Both the position numbers and the translations under genes were made by a program. DNA of 7,323 bases, taken from Gracilibacteraceae bacterium. Its GTDB lineage: Bacteria; Bacillota; Desulfitobacteriia; Desulfitobacteriales; Syntrophobotulaceae. Positions 1 to 5,949 of the stretch are shown one piece after another (position 1 is the stretch's first letter; each line of letters begins with the position of its first letter). The stretch spans positions 1-7,323 of the forward strand of contig JAISQG010000076.1 of the NCBI GenBank assembly GCA_031274335.1, read 5' to 3'. Under the pieces are notes generated by a model that saw only the letters and a list, made by a program, of their open reading frames with translations, searched no databases and had not been told where the DNA came from.

Positions 1-645
1 CAGCGCGTTCTGCGCGTGGACTTTCAGCCGCTGGCTCACCTCGCCCATGATTTTGATTTGTCCGAGCGCCGTTGCGATGATCACCTGATCGTTGATGGTC
101 AGCAGCTGCGAACGCGGGATGGCGTCGTCCGGCTTGGCGATTTCCGCCTTGATGCCGGCTTCATCAAAAAAATCCGGCGGGATGTATTCCATGCCCCAGT
201 CTTTTTCCATGACTCGTTGCGGAAAATACACGATGTCGCCGTTGCGGTTTTTGCGGATGTATTCCTCCAGCAGGTTCAGGGTGTCCGAGCCCTCGTCGCT
301 GCCGAAGGGCGCTTCCTCATCGCCGCAGTCATAGTAGAAATCGTCCGTGAAATGCGCCGCGAAGCGCGGATGAGAGCTCAGCCGGTGCGGGCCTATTTCA
401 TCCGTGTCGATGTAGATTTGCGCGGAAAAATCAAAGTCCGGCGCCTCCTTGTAGCCTTTGGCCTGTTTGCTCCTGATCAGCTTTTCCGCGGCCTTGGCGC
501 ATTCGTCCGCGTCGCCGAACTCCTTGATGTCGAATTTTCCGGCCGTGCCCGTCTTGCCGTAGTGGACGGCGAAAGCCTCGCCTTCCGCGTGGATGGCCCA
601 GAATTTGTCCGATTTTTCATCCTTGTAGAAAAATGCCCGTTTCAT
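1..645 (-). CDS. WGR-domain protein, YfeS-like, 3' end beyond window edge
   Basis: The minus frame is open from an ATG at 645-643 to the window edge, giving 215 codons with no stop, so the C-terminus is missing. AGGAGG (+ strand 651-656) lies 5 nt before the ATG and fixes the start. Residues about 1-67 look like a WGR domain: FW at 15-16, a YGKTGTAGK core at 29-37 in place of the classic WGR triplet, then an acidic/alanine helix ending KLIRSKQAKGYKE. WGR domains occur in PARPs and in bacterial MolR-type proteins and are linked to nucleic-acid binding. Residues about 76-150 form a second acidic, aromatic domain (IGPHRLSSHPRF, DDFYYDCGDEEAPFGSDEG) that reminds me of E. coli YfeS, from memory only. 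There is no signal peptide or membrane segment, so it is probably cytoplasmic. Its function is unknown. It is transcribed divergently from trpBA, and nothing else in the window suggests a partner. Confidence 0.8.
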   Translation of the reverse strand, partial: MKRAFFYKDEKSDKFWAIHAEGEAFAVHYGKTGTAGKFDIKEFGDADECAKAAEKLIRSKQAKGYKEAPDFDFSAQIYIDTDEIGPHRLSSHPRFAAHFTDDFYYDCGDEEAPFGSDEGSDTLNLLEEYIRKNRNGDIVYFPQRVMEKDWGMEYIPPDFFDEAGIKAEIAKPDDAIPRSQLLTINDQVIIATALGQIKIMGEVSQRLKVHAQNAL

Positions 646-718
646 GCCGTCCTCCTTGTCAGCGTAGTTTCCCCTAAACCGTTCAATCCTTCTCGCTATC
701 AGCATAGCCGCTATTGCC

Positions 719-747
719 ATTATATTCGCTGCGGCGTTGCGCGTCAA
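719..747 (-). promoter_or_regulatory. Promoter of the WGR-domain gene
   Basis: On the minus strand TTGACG (742-747) is followed by a 17-bp spacer and a perfect TATAAT (719-724). This is a near-consensus housekeeping promoter with a predicted start near 712. It would give a leader of about 67 nt before the ATG at 645. I see no operator-like palindrome overlapping it. Confidence 0.75.
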
Positions 748-799
748 ATGTTTTTGCGCCAAGGATGAATTGGAGATACCGGGTACCGGGCGCCGGGAC

Positions 800-818
800 G
801 GGCGGATAATATCCGCCC
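800..818 (-). repeat. Palindromic repeat, inverted copy
   Basis: GGGCGGAT (800-807) and ATCCGCCC (811-818) form an 8-bp perfect stem around AAT. The adjacent CCTACA on its right is the complement of the TGTAGG that precedes the palindromes at 871 and 933, so this copy lies in the opposite orientation to those two. It is probably an interspersed REP-like element. Confidence 0.7.
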
Positions 819-838
819 CTACAAATTCGTGGTTGTAC

Positions 839-952
839 CTGGTTTTGCCAATATGTCCCAGTTCCTGTAGGGGCGGATATCATCCGCCCGGGCTTGCACC
901 CTGGTTTTGCCGATGTGTCCCAGTTCCTGTAGGGGCGGATATCATCCGCCCG
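839..952 (+). repeat. Two tandem copies of a 52-bp unit ending in the palindrome
   Basis: Positions 839-890 and 901-952 match over 52 bp with only two A/G differences, giving a period of 62 bp. Each unit begins CTGGTTTTGCC and includes GTCCCAGTTCCTGTAGG. Each ends in GGGCGGATATCATCCGCCC (871-889 and 933-951), an 8-bp stem with a 3-nt loop. The near-identity suggests a recent local duplication or repeated insertion of an interspersed element. Neither hairpin has a T-run, so they are not obvious intrinsic terminators. Confidence 0.8.
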
Positions 953-969
953 CTTCCCTGATTTTACGC

Positions 970-998
970 TTGACAAGCGCCTATTTTTGTTTTATGAT
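970..998 (+). promoter_or_regulatory. Promoter of the T-box/trpBA operon
   Basis: A perfect TTGACA (970-975), a 17-bp spacer and TATGAT (993-998) form a near-consensus housekeeping promoter. The predicted start near 1005 lies just before the base of T-box Stem I. Such a strong promoter fits control by premature termination downstream rather than at initiation. Confidence 0.85.
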
Positions 999-1004
999 GC
1001 CATT

Positions 1005-1277
1005 ATAAACCGTTGAGGCGGAGATAAAGGCGGCATGCGCGCGCACAGAGAGTCCGGGCTGGTGAGAGCCGGGCGGAGAAGCGGGCCGTCAAATGGGTCG
1101 CTGAGGGCATGGTCAAAGGCTGGCGCCGAGTATTCCATGACGTGAAGGCATACGTCAGTTGCCGGGGATATGTTTGTATCCTGTCAAGCGCGCGAATTTT
1201 TTCGCGAATCAGGGTGGCACCGCGGATAATATTTATTCGTCCCTGACAGAGCAATGCTTTGTCGGGGTTTTTGTTTT
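1005..1277 (+). promoter_or_regulatory. T-box riboswitch, tryptophan-specific (UGG)
   Basis: The T-box core AGGGTGGCACCGCGG is at 1211-1225. Stem I can be folded by hand. The base is ACCGU (1009-1013) with AUGGU (1109-1113). Then GCGG (1018-1021) pairs with UCGC (1098-1101), and GGCGGC (1029-1034) pairs with GCCGUC (1085-1090). Between the last two helices the 3' side of the internal loop contains AAAUGGG, which places UGG (1094-1096, the Trp codon) at the specifier position. AGAGAG (1047-1052) and GGUGAGAG (1061-1068) match the usual distal Stem I elements. TGACGT/ACGTCA (1138-1143/1152-1157) and CGCGAA/TTCGCG (1191-1196/1201-1206) are further stems. The UGGC bulge (1215-1218) predicts a G discriminator base, as in bacterial tRNA-Trp. 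Uncharged tRNA-Trp should stabilise the antiterminator and allow trpBA transcription. Confidence 0.95.
1241..1277 (+). terminator. Regulated intrinsic terminator of the T-box
   Basis: Bases 1241-1252 pair with 1256-1267, a 12-bp stem with two or three G-U pairs and an AAT loop, followed by TTTTTGTTTT (1268-1277). The CCCT that opens the terminator stem (1241-1244) is also the predicted partner of AGGG (1211-1214) in the antiterminator. The two folds are therefore mutually exclusive. Confidence 0.92.
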
Positions 1278-1313
1278 GCGGCAAAGCGAAAAAAATAACA
1301 GGAGGCGAGGGAA

Positions 1314-2498
1314 ATGAAGCAGGGAAGGTTCGGTGCCTATGGTGGCCGTTACATCCCGGAAACGCTGATGAGCGCCGTTTTAGAGTTGGAGGCTGCTTAT
1401 GAGCGGTGGCGGGGCGATCCGGAATTTACCGGCGAATTGGCGGATTTGCTGGCTGATTACGCGGGGCGTCCGTCCGGGCTGTATTACGCCAGAAAAATGA
1501 CGGCCGACCTCGGAGGAGCCAAAATTTACCTAAAAAGGGAGGACTTCAACCATACGGGGTCGCATAAAATCAACAATGTGCTGGGACAGGTGCTTTTGGC
1601 GCGAAAAATGGGCAAGACGCGCGTTATCGCCGAAACGGGCGCGGGACAGCACGGAGTGGCCACGGCGACGGTCGCGGCGCTGATGGACATGGAATGTGAA
1701 ATTTTTATGGGGCGCGAGGACACGGAGCGCCAAGCCCTCAATGTTTACCGCATGGAACTTTTGGGCGCAAAAGTCAATCGCGTCATCACCGGCACCATGA
1801 CGCTGAAAGACGCGGTGAACGCCACGATGCGCGAATGGGCCTCCCGCATGTCCGACACGCATTATGTGCTGGGCTCGGTCATGGGACCCCATCCGTTCCC
1901 CCTCATGGTACGGGATTTTCAGGCCGTGATCGGCCGGGAAATAAAGGCGCAAATACTGGAGGCGGAAGGGCGGCTGCCCGACGCCGTGGTGGCCTGCGTC
2001 GGCGGCGGAAGCAACGCCATAGGCTCTTTCTATGAGTTCATCGGCGATGAAAGCGTGGCGCTCGTGGGCTGCGAGGCGGCCGGACTCGGCGTTGACAACC
2101 CGCGGAATGCCGCTACGATCGCGAATGGATCCGTCGGCGTTTTTCATGGCATGAAATCCTATTTTTGCCAGGATAAATACGGCCAGATAGCACCGGTTTA
2201 TTCCATTTCCGCCGGGCTGGATTATCCGGGCATCGGGCCGGAACACGCTGCTTTGCACGACAGCGGCCGGGCAACGTATGTTCCTGTGACGGACGCGGAA
2301 GCCGTGGACGCCTTTGCCTATCTTTCGCGGCTGGAAGGTATCATTCCCGCCGTGGAAAGCGCCCATGCCCTGGCCTGGGTTCGCAAAGCCGCCCCGCTTA
2401 TGGGTTCGGACAAAATTATCGTCGTCACGCTTTCCGGCCGCGGCGACAAGGACGTGGCCGCTATCGCGCGTTATAAGGGGGTGGATCTGCATGAATAG
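1314..2498 (+). CDS. trpB: Tryptophan synthase beta chain
   Basis: This 394-residue protein has the usual TrpB length. It joins indole and L-serine to make L-tryptophan using pyridoxal phosphate, as part of the cytoplasmic alpha2-beta2 complex with TrpA. The N-terminus is the typical [14 protein letters not shown]. The PLP lysine is K85 in HTGSHKINN, the catalytic glutamate is E107 in AETGAGQHG, and the phosphate loop GGGSNA is at residues 230-235. The C-terminal LSGRGDKD is also standard, and no key residue is missing. AGGAGG (1300-1305) lies 8 nt before the ATG. The gene directly follows the Trp T-box terminator, so expression should rise when charged tRNA-Trp is scarce. Its end overlaps trpA by 8 nt. 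Confidence 0.98.
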   Translation: MKQGRFGAYGGRYIPETLMSAVLELEAAYERWRGDPEFTGELADLLADYAGRPSGLYYARKMTADLGGAKIYLKREDFNHTGSHKINNVLGQVLLARKMGKTRVIAETGAGQHGVATATVAALMDMECEIFMGREDTERQALNVYRMELLGAKVNRVITGTMTLKDAVNATMREWASRMSDTHYVLGSVMGPHPFPLMVRDFQAVIGREIKAQILEAEGRLPDAVVACVGGGSNAIGSFYEFIGDESVALVGCEAAGLGVDNPRNAATIANGSVGVFHGMKSYFCQDKYGQIAPVYSISAGLDYPGIGPEHAALHDSGRATYVPVTDAEAVDAFAYLSRLEGIIPAVESAHALAWVRKAAPLMGSDKIIVVTLSGRGDKDVAAIARYKGVDLHE

Positions 2499-3276
2499 GA
2501 TTACGGAGGCTTTCCGGCGGCGCAAGGCGCTGATTCCTTTTATCACGGGCGGCGACCCGGACATGGCTGTGACGGAAGAGCTCATTTATGCGCTGGTTCA
2601 GGCCGGCGCCGACCTGATTGAAATCGGCGTGCCTTTTTCCGACCCCATCGCGGAAGGACCGGTCATACAGGCGGCGGATGAACGCGCTCTCCGGGCCGGG
2701 TGCACCGCGGATAAACTGTTCGCGCTTGTCGCGAAAGTGCGCCGCCGAACGGATATACCCCTGCTTTTTATGACTTATTTAAACCCGGTTTTTACCTACG
2801 GCGGTCGCCGTTTTATGGAAAATTGCGCGGCCAGCGGCATCGACGGCCTCATCGTGCCGGACATGCCCTGGGAAGAAAGAGGGGAACTGCTGGGCGATTG
2901 CGCGGCCTGCGGCGTCACGCTTATATCCATGTTGGCGCCGACTTCGGCGGAGCGGGTGCGGCGGATTGCCGCCGAAGCGGAGGGGTTCATATATTGCGTT
3001 TCTTCGCTCGGAGTGACGGGCGAGCGCCGGGAAATCGGCACGGCAGCCGCGGAAATCATCGCCAGGGCGCGGGAAGTGACAAATGTGCCCTGCGCCGTGG
3101 GGTTCGGCATTTCCACCCCGGCCCAGGCGCGGGATATGGCCGCGCTGGCGGACGGGGTCATCGTCGGCAGCGCCATCGTCCGGCTCATAGCGGAACACGG
3201 CGCCGGCGGCGCGGAGCCGGTGCGAGAATTTGCTCGGGAGCTGCGTGCGGCCATCGATACAGGCAAGGAATATTGA
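2491..3276 (+). CDS. trpA: Tryptophan synthase alpha chain
   Basis: This 261-residue TIM-barrel protein cleaves indole-3-glycerol phosphate to indole and glyceraldehyde 3-phosphate, and passes indole through the tunnel to TrpB. The ATG at 2491 lies inside the end of trpB (ATGAATAG), with a GGGGG-rich ribosome binding site about 10 nt upstream, so translation is probably coupled. A longer open frame upstream in the same phase lies inside trpB and is not the start. E44 in [10 protein letters not shown] matches the catalytic Glu49 of the Salmonella enzyme. The position of catalytic Asp60 is E55 (PIAEGP), a conservative change that keeps a carboxylate. GFGIS at 204-208 is the phosphate-binding loop. 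No terminator is visible after the gene. Confidence 0.97.
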   Translation: MNRITEAFRRRKALIPFITGGDPDMAVTEELIYALVQAGADLIEIGVPFSDPIAEGPVIQAADERALRAGCTADKLFALVAKVRRRTDIPLLFMTYLNPVFTYGGRRFMENCAASGIDGLIVPDMPWEERGELLGDCAACGVTLISMLAPTSAERVRRIAAEAEGFIYCVSSLGVTGERREIGTAAAEIIARAREVTNVPCAVGFGISTPAQARDMAALADGVIVGSAIVRLIAEHGAGGAEPVREFARELRAAIDTGKEY

Positions 3277-3283
3277 ATGCATG

Positions 3284-3312
3284 TTTACAGGCGGCGCGCG
3301 GAGTGATATAAT
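3284..3312 (+). promoter_or_regulatory. Promoter of the small gene-rimO-pgsA operon
   Basis: TTTACA (3284-3289), a 17-bp spacer and a perfect TATAAT (3307-3312) lie in the 101-nt gap after trpA. The predicted start is near 3318, about 60 nt before the next start codon. This would let the downstream housekeeping genes be expressed independently of the Trp T-box, although readthrough from trpA also looks possible. Confidence 0.75.
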
Positions 3313-3377
3313 GATGATGAGAGAAATTGCAAGAACTGAATGGTCATACATTTTCAGAAGAAAGGGAGGCTGGCGAC

Positions 3378-3674
3378 ATGGCGTTTATGGACAAGCTGGG
3401 AGAATTTGCCAAATCGGCGGGCGAAAAAGCGGGGGATTTGGCTAAAACTGCGACGGAAAAGGCAGGGGATATGGCGGAAACCGCCAAGATCAATTCCCAA
3501 ATCAGCGGGCAGCGCAAAAAAATCGCGGAAATAATAGGGGAGCTGGGCGACCACTATTGGCGCAAATTTCAGGCAGGCGAAGAACTGGCGGACGAACAGG
3601 CGGTCAGCCTGTGCAAACTGATCGCGATTTGCGAGACTGAAATCGCGGAACTGGAAGCCAAAAAACCGTCCTGA
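3378..3674 (+). CDS. Small helical protein with 11-residue repeats, unknown function
   Basis: The product is 98 residues. ATG 3378 is chosen because AGGGAGG (3363-3369) lies 8 nt before it; an upstream in-frame ATG at 3327 has no clear binding site. The N-terminal third, after MAFMDKLGEF, contains an 11-residue repeat: AKSAGEKAGDL (11-21), AKTATEKAGDM (22-32), then AETAK. This predicts a long amphipathic helix, a pattern seen in LEA-like and some lipid-binding proteins. Residues 38-96 are also highly charged and look helical, possibly coiled coil (QISGQRKKIAEIIGELG, then ETEIAELEAKK). It resembles small Bacillota proteins that start the same way and end in a zinc ribbon, but no ribbon is present and the only cysteines are C79 and C85. 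There is no signal peptide. The stop overlaps the rimO start by 1 nt (TGATG), which supports it being a real, co-translated gene. Function unknown. Confidence 0.85.
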   Translation: MAFMDKLGEFAKSAGEKAGDLAKTATEKAGDMAETAKINSQISGQRKKIAEIIGELGDHYWRKFQAGEELADEQAVSLCKLIAICETEIAELEAKKPS

Positions 3675-4999
3675 TGAAAAAACTGGCGATCGTTCATCTG
3701 GGCTGTCCCAAAAACCAGGTGGACGGGGAAGTGCTGGCCGGCTGTCTGGCTGACCGCTACCGCATCACGGACGACACGGCGGAGGCGGACGTTATCGTGG
3801 TCAACACCTGCGGCTTTGTGACCGAGGCCAAAGAGGAGTCCATTGACACTATTTTCGCCTTGCTGGAAAACAAAAAAACCAGGCCGGATCTGAAAGTCAT
3901 CGCCGCGGGCTGTCTCGCGCAGCGCTACGGCGATGAACTTTTCGCGGCCGTGCCGGAACTGGACGGCGTTATCGCGGACGACGACATCCCGCGCGCCGCC
4001 GCCGGCATCAAGGCGGCCGCCGCTCCGGGCAAAATGCCCAAGCAAACGGAGCGGCGCTTTTTGTATTCGCATGAAATGCCGCGCCGGCAATTGCTCCGAT
4101 ACACCGCTTACATCAAAATCGCGGAGGGCTGCGACAACCGCTGCGCTTATTGCGCTATTCCCGCGATCAAAGGCCCTTACCGCAGCCGGCCCCTGGAATC
4201 GGTGCTCGCGGAAGCGGAGAGCCTGGCGCGCGGCGGGACGCGGGAACTCATCCTCGTGGCGCAGGACACGACGCGCTACGGCCTGGATTTATACGGCGAA
4301 TTGCGTCTGCCGGCTCTGCTGCGCGCGCTCGCGCGCGCCGGGGCCGACTGGATTCGTCTGCTTTACTGTTACCCGGAGCTTTTAACCGACGAACTCATCG
4401 CGGTCATGCGGGAGGAGCCGGCGATTTGCCATTATGTGGATCTGCCGCTGCAGCATGCCAGCGACCGTGTTTTGCGCGCCATGAACCGGCGCGGCACGGC
4501 CCGCGACGCCGCCGCGCTGATCGGCCGCCTCCGGGCGGCTATGCCCGACCTGGTTTTGCGCACGACTTTTATGACCGGTTTTCCGGGCGAAACGGAGAGC
4601 GATTTTCGTCTGCTGCGGGATTTCGTGCGCGATATGCGCTTTGACCGGCTAGGCGTTTTCGCCTATTCCGAAGAGGACGGCACCCCGGCCGCCCGGCGCG
4701 CGGATCAGGTGGCGCCGGCTGTGCGGGAGGAACGGCGCGCAGCCCTCATGGATTTGCAGGCCGGGATTTCCGCGGCCAAACAGGCGAAACGCGTGGGCGA
4801 AGTGCTGACGGTGTTGCTGGAGGAAGAAGCGGAAGACGGCTGCTGGCAGGGCCGTTCCGCCGGCGACGCCCCGGAGATCGACGGCCAGGTTTTTGTCCGG
4901 ACGCGGGGACGGCGGCAGCCCGGTGATATGCTGCTCGCGCGGATTGAGGCCAGCGACGTTCACGATTTGTACGGCGCCGAAATCGAGGCCCGGCCGTGA
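3674..4999 (+). CDS. rimO: Ribosomal protein S12 methylthiotransferase
   Basis: This 441-residue radical-SAM enzyme adds a methylthio group to an aspartate of ribosomal protein S12, using two iron-sulfur clusters. The N-terminal MTTase domain carries C11 (LGCPKNQVDGE), C46 (NTCGF) and C80 (AAGCLAQ), which bind the auxiliary cluster. The radical-SAM motif CDNRCAYC gives C153, C157 and C160. LGCPKNQVD favours RimO over its tRNA-modifying relative MiaB, as does DLPLQHASD. The last 65 residues or so fit a TRAM RNA-binding domain. The length is normal and the gene is intact. The start overlaps the preceding stop (TGATG) with only weak purines upstream, so translation is probably coupled. The gene overlaps pgsA by 4 nt, and the rimO-pgsA order is common in Bacillota. 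Confidence 0.96.
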   Translation: MKKLAIVHLGCPKNQVDGEVLAGCLADRYRITDDTAEADVIVVNTCGFVTEAKEESIDTIFALLENKKTRPDLKVIAAGCLAQRYGDELFAAVPELDGVIADDDIPRAAAGIKAAAAPGKMPKQTERRFLYSHEMPRRQLLRYTAYIKIAEGCDNRCAYCAIPAIKGPYRSRPLESVLAEAESLARGGTRELILVAQDTTRYGLDLYGELRLPALLRALARAGADWIRLLYCYPELLTDELIAVMREEPAICHYVDLPLQHASDRVLRAMNRRGTARDAAALIGRLRAAMPDLVLRTTFMTGFPGETESDFRLLRDFVRDMRFDRLGVFAYSEEDGTPAARRADQVAPAVREERRAALMDLQAGISAAKQAKRVGEVLTVLLEEEAEDGCWQGRSAGDAPEIDGQVFVRTRGRRQPGDMLLARIEASDVHDLYGAEIEARP

Positions 5000-5547
5000 A
5001 CGGGCCGAACGCGATCACGCTGACGCGCGTTATCTTGACGCCGGTTTTTCTCGCGGCGCTGCTCTGGCGCCCGGAAGGGGATGTCCTTCTGCCCGGACGG
5101 GATTTCTGGGCGGCGGGGATATTTCTGCTTGCCTCCGCGACAGACGGGCTGGATGGCTATCTCGCGCGTTCGCGCGGCTTAATCACCAACCTGGGGAAAT
5201 TTCTCGACCCGCTCGCCGATAAATTGCTTGTGTCCGCAGCTTTGATCGGCCTTGTTCAACTGGAGCGGGCGCCGGCTTGGATAGTCTGGCTCATTCTGGC
5301 GCGGGAGTTCGCCGTCACCGGCCTGCGCGCCGTGGCGGCCGACGCCGGTTTGGTCATCGCCGCAAGAGCCAGCGGAAAAATAAAAACCGTCAGCCAGATG
5401 GCGGCCATCCTCGTCCTGCTCCTGCCGCCGGCCCCGTTCACGTGGCTGGGCTGTGATCCGGGGCTTTTGCTGCTTTACGCGGCCGCCGCCCTGACGCTTT
5501 GGTCCGGGGCGGATTATATCCGCCAGGTTCGCGGAGTGATAAAGTAA
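4996..5547 (+). CDS. pgsA: CDP-diacylglycerol-glycerol-3-phosphate 3-phosphatidyltransferase
   Basis: This 183-residue membrane enzyme is predicted to make phosphatidylglycerophosphate from CDP-diacylglycerol and sn-glycerol 3-phosphate, the committed step to phosphatidylglycerol and cardiolipin. The CDP-alcohol phosphotransferase signature D-x2-D-G-x2-A-R-x8-G-x3-D-x3-D is complete: D50, D53, G54, A57, R58, G67, D71, D75. The N-terminal NAITLTRVILTP is typical of PgsA. Several hydrophobic stretches (roughly 13-24, 37-48, 78-87, 93-103, 132-143, 152-166) fit a multi-pass inner-membrane protein. The start is GTG 4996, overlapping the rimO stop as GTGA, with GAGG at 4985-4988. It is the last gene of its operon and is followed by a hairpin. 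Other CDP-alcohol transferases share the signature, but length and gene context favour PgsA. Confidence 0.93.
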   Translation: MNGPNAITLTRVILTPVFLAALLWRPEGDVLLPGRDFWAAGIFLLASATDGLDGYLARSRGLITNLGKFLDPLADKLLVSAALIGLVQLERAPAWIVWLILAREFAVTGLRAVAADAGLVIAARASGKIKTVSQMAAILVLLLPPAPFTWLGCDPGLLLLYAAAALTLWSGADYIRQVRGVIK

Positions 5548-5590
5548 TTAAGGATCTGGCGATGGCTTTCTTGATTGTTCCCTAGATAGA

Positions 5591-5634
5591 GACAGCAGCG
5601 CCGCCTGTGAAAGGCGGTACTGCTGTCTGGTTTT
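5591..5634 (+). terminator. Probable terminator after pgsA
   Basis: GACAGCAG (5591-5598) pairs with CTGCTGTC (5620-5627), and CCGCC (5601-5605) pairs with GGCGG (5613-5617). Between them are one G-U pair and one mismatch, and the loop has 7 nt. The stem is followed by TGGTTTT, a short T-run, so termination may be incomplete. On the minus strand there is no T-run, so it is unlikely to serve the convergent gene. Confidence 0.7.
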
Positions 5635-5665
5635 ACAAATGCCGTACTTACTGCTGCAGGGCGAC

Positions 5666-5675
5666 CGCCTGCAAG
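5666..5675. repeat. Left copy of 10-bp target-site duplication
   Basis: CGCCTGCAAG here is identical to 5950-5959. The two copies sit exactly at the outer edges of the terminal inverted repeats, as expected for a duplication made on insertion. Confidence 0.75.
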
Positions 5676-5722
5676 AAGCTGCTGAAAAACCCTTCAGGAC
5701 GCCGAAGGCGGCTACCTCGTTG

Positions 5723-5780
5723 CAACATCACTGCCTGACGTAAGCCCCCACACATCAGTTTTTCTCCAGGCAGTGTGTTG
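5723..5780. repeat. Long internal inverted repeat of the element
   Basis: CAACA (5723-5727) and CACTGCCTG (5729-5737) pair with CAGGCAGTG (5767-5775) and TGTTG (5776-5780). This gives 14 paired bases with one bulged T at 5728 and a 29-nt loop. Confidence 0.75.
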
Positions 5781-5782
5781 CT

Positions 5783-5809
5783 GCCGATAGAAGCGCTTCC
5801 TTCATCGGC
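5783..5809. repeat. Nested inverted repeat of the element
   Basis: GCCGAT (5783-5788) pairs with ATCGGC (5804-5809). The loop contains the perfect palindrome GAAGCGCTTC (5790-5799). It directly follows the previous hairpin, so the element's interior may fold into a multi-arm structure. Confidence 0.65.
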
Positions 5810-5857
5810 TACGCCGCGGTCGCGCTCCTATCCCTACGCCGAGGGCATGCACCCCAG

Positions 5858-5894
5858 CCCCCTTTTGAAAGGGGGTGGCAGCGGCGAAGCCGCT
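5858..5894. repeat. Two adjacent hairpins in the right half of the element
   Basis: CCCCCTTT (5858-5865) pairs with AAAGGGGG (5868-5875). AGCGGC (5880-5885) pairs with GCCGCT (5889-5894) around GAA. They are followed by GACAGGGG, which can pair with CCCC upstream (5852-5855). Neither has a T-run on either strand. Confidence 0.7.
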
Positions 5895-5949
5895 GACAGG
5901 GGTTTGCCGCACCAAAGGTTCATCAAATAATGGGGTTTTTCAGAAGCCT

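Larger units (their letters stand above)
748..969. other. Divergent intergenic region without a gene
   Basis: This stretch separates the leftward WGR-gene promoter from the rightward trp promoter. It holds the palindromic repeats at 800-818, 871-889 and 933-951, and a small run of similar heptamers (TACCGGG, TACCGGG, CGCCGGG) at 777-797. Reading frames that cross it on both strands consist largely of repeat sequence, lack convincing ribosome binding sites and resemble no family I know. I see no RNA gene. Confidence 0.6.
5676..5949. mobile_element. MITE-like non-autonomous element, 274 bp
   Basis: The ends are imperfect inverted repeats. AAGCTGCTGAAAAACCC (5676-5692) matches the reverse complement of GGGTTTTTCAGAAGCCT (5933-5949) at 15 of 17 positions, including an unbroken CTGAAAAACCC. 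The element is flanked on both sides by a perfect 10-bp direct repeat. The interior has no open frame with a ribosome binding site and no transposase remnant that I can recognise. It is instead full of hairpins (5723-5780, 5783-5809, 5858-5875, 5880-5894). It sits between two convergent genes, a neutral site for insertion. Established knowledge: MITEs are moved in trans by a transposase that recognises the same ends. The 10-bp duplication would fit IS4-type elements, but that assignment is a guess. An alternative is a decayed IS remnant or a structured interspersed repeat. Confidence 0.72.

Noticed and set aside
16..768. 250-codon open frame on the plus strand
   Set aside because: It is opposite the WGR-domain gene, which has a ribosome binding site, a promoter and recognisable motifs. 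The frame also runs through that gene's promoter region.
800..952. Possible CRISPR array
   Set aside because: There are only two direct copies plus one inverted copy. The 52-bp repeats are separated by only 10 bp, and no cas genes are near.
683..976. Open frames on both strands across the palindromic repeats, including 737-961 on plus
   Set aside because: The translations are largely repeat products (such as GRIISAPT-type strings), with no supporting start signals and no protein family.
1530..2585. Long 351-codon open frame on the minus strand opposite trpB
   Set aside because: It is antisense to an unmistakable trpB and the start of trpA, shows no recognisable domain and has the composition expected from a GC-rich complementary strand.
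3327..3377. Upstream ATG 3327 as the start of the small gene
   Set aside because: It lacks a good ribosome binding site and adds a 17-residue extension of different character. ATG 3378 has AGGGAGG at ideal spacing.
3933..4644. Alternative plus-strand frames inside rimO (3933-4385 and 4150-4644)
   Set aside because: They are shadows of rimO, rich in Arg and Ala, with no domain or start signal.
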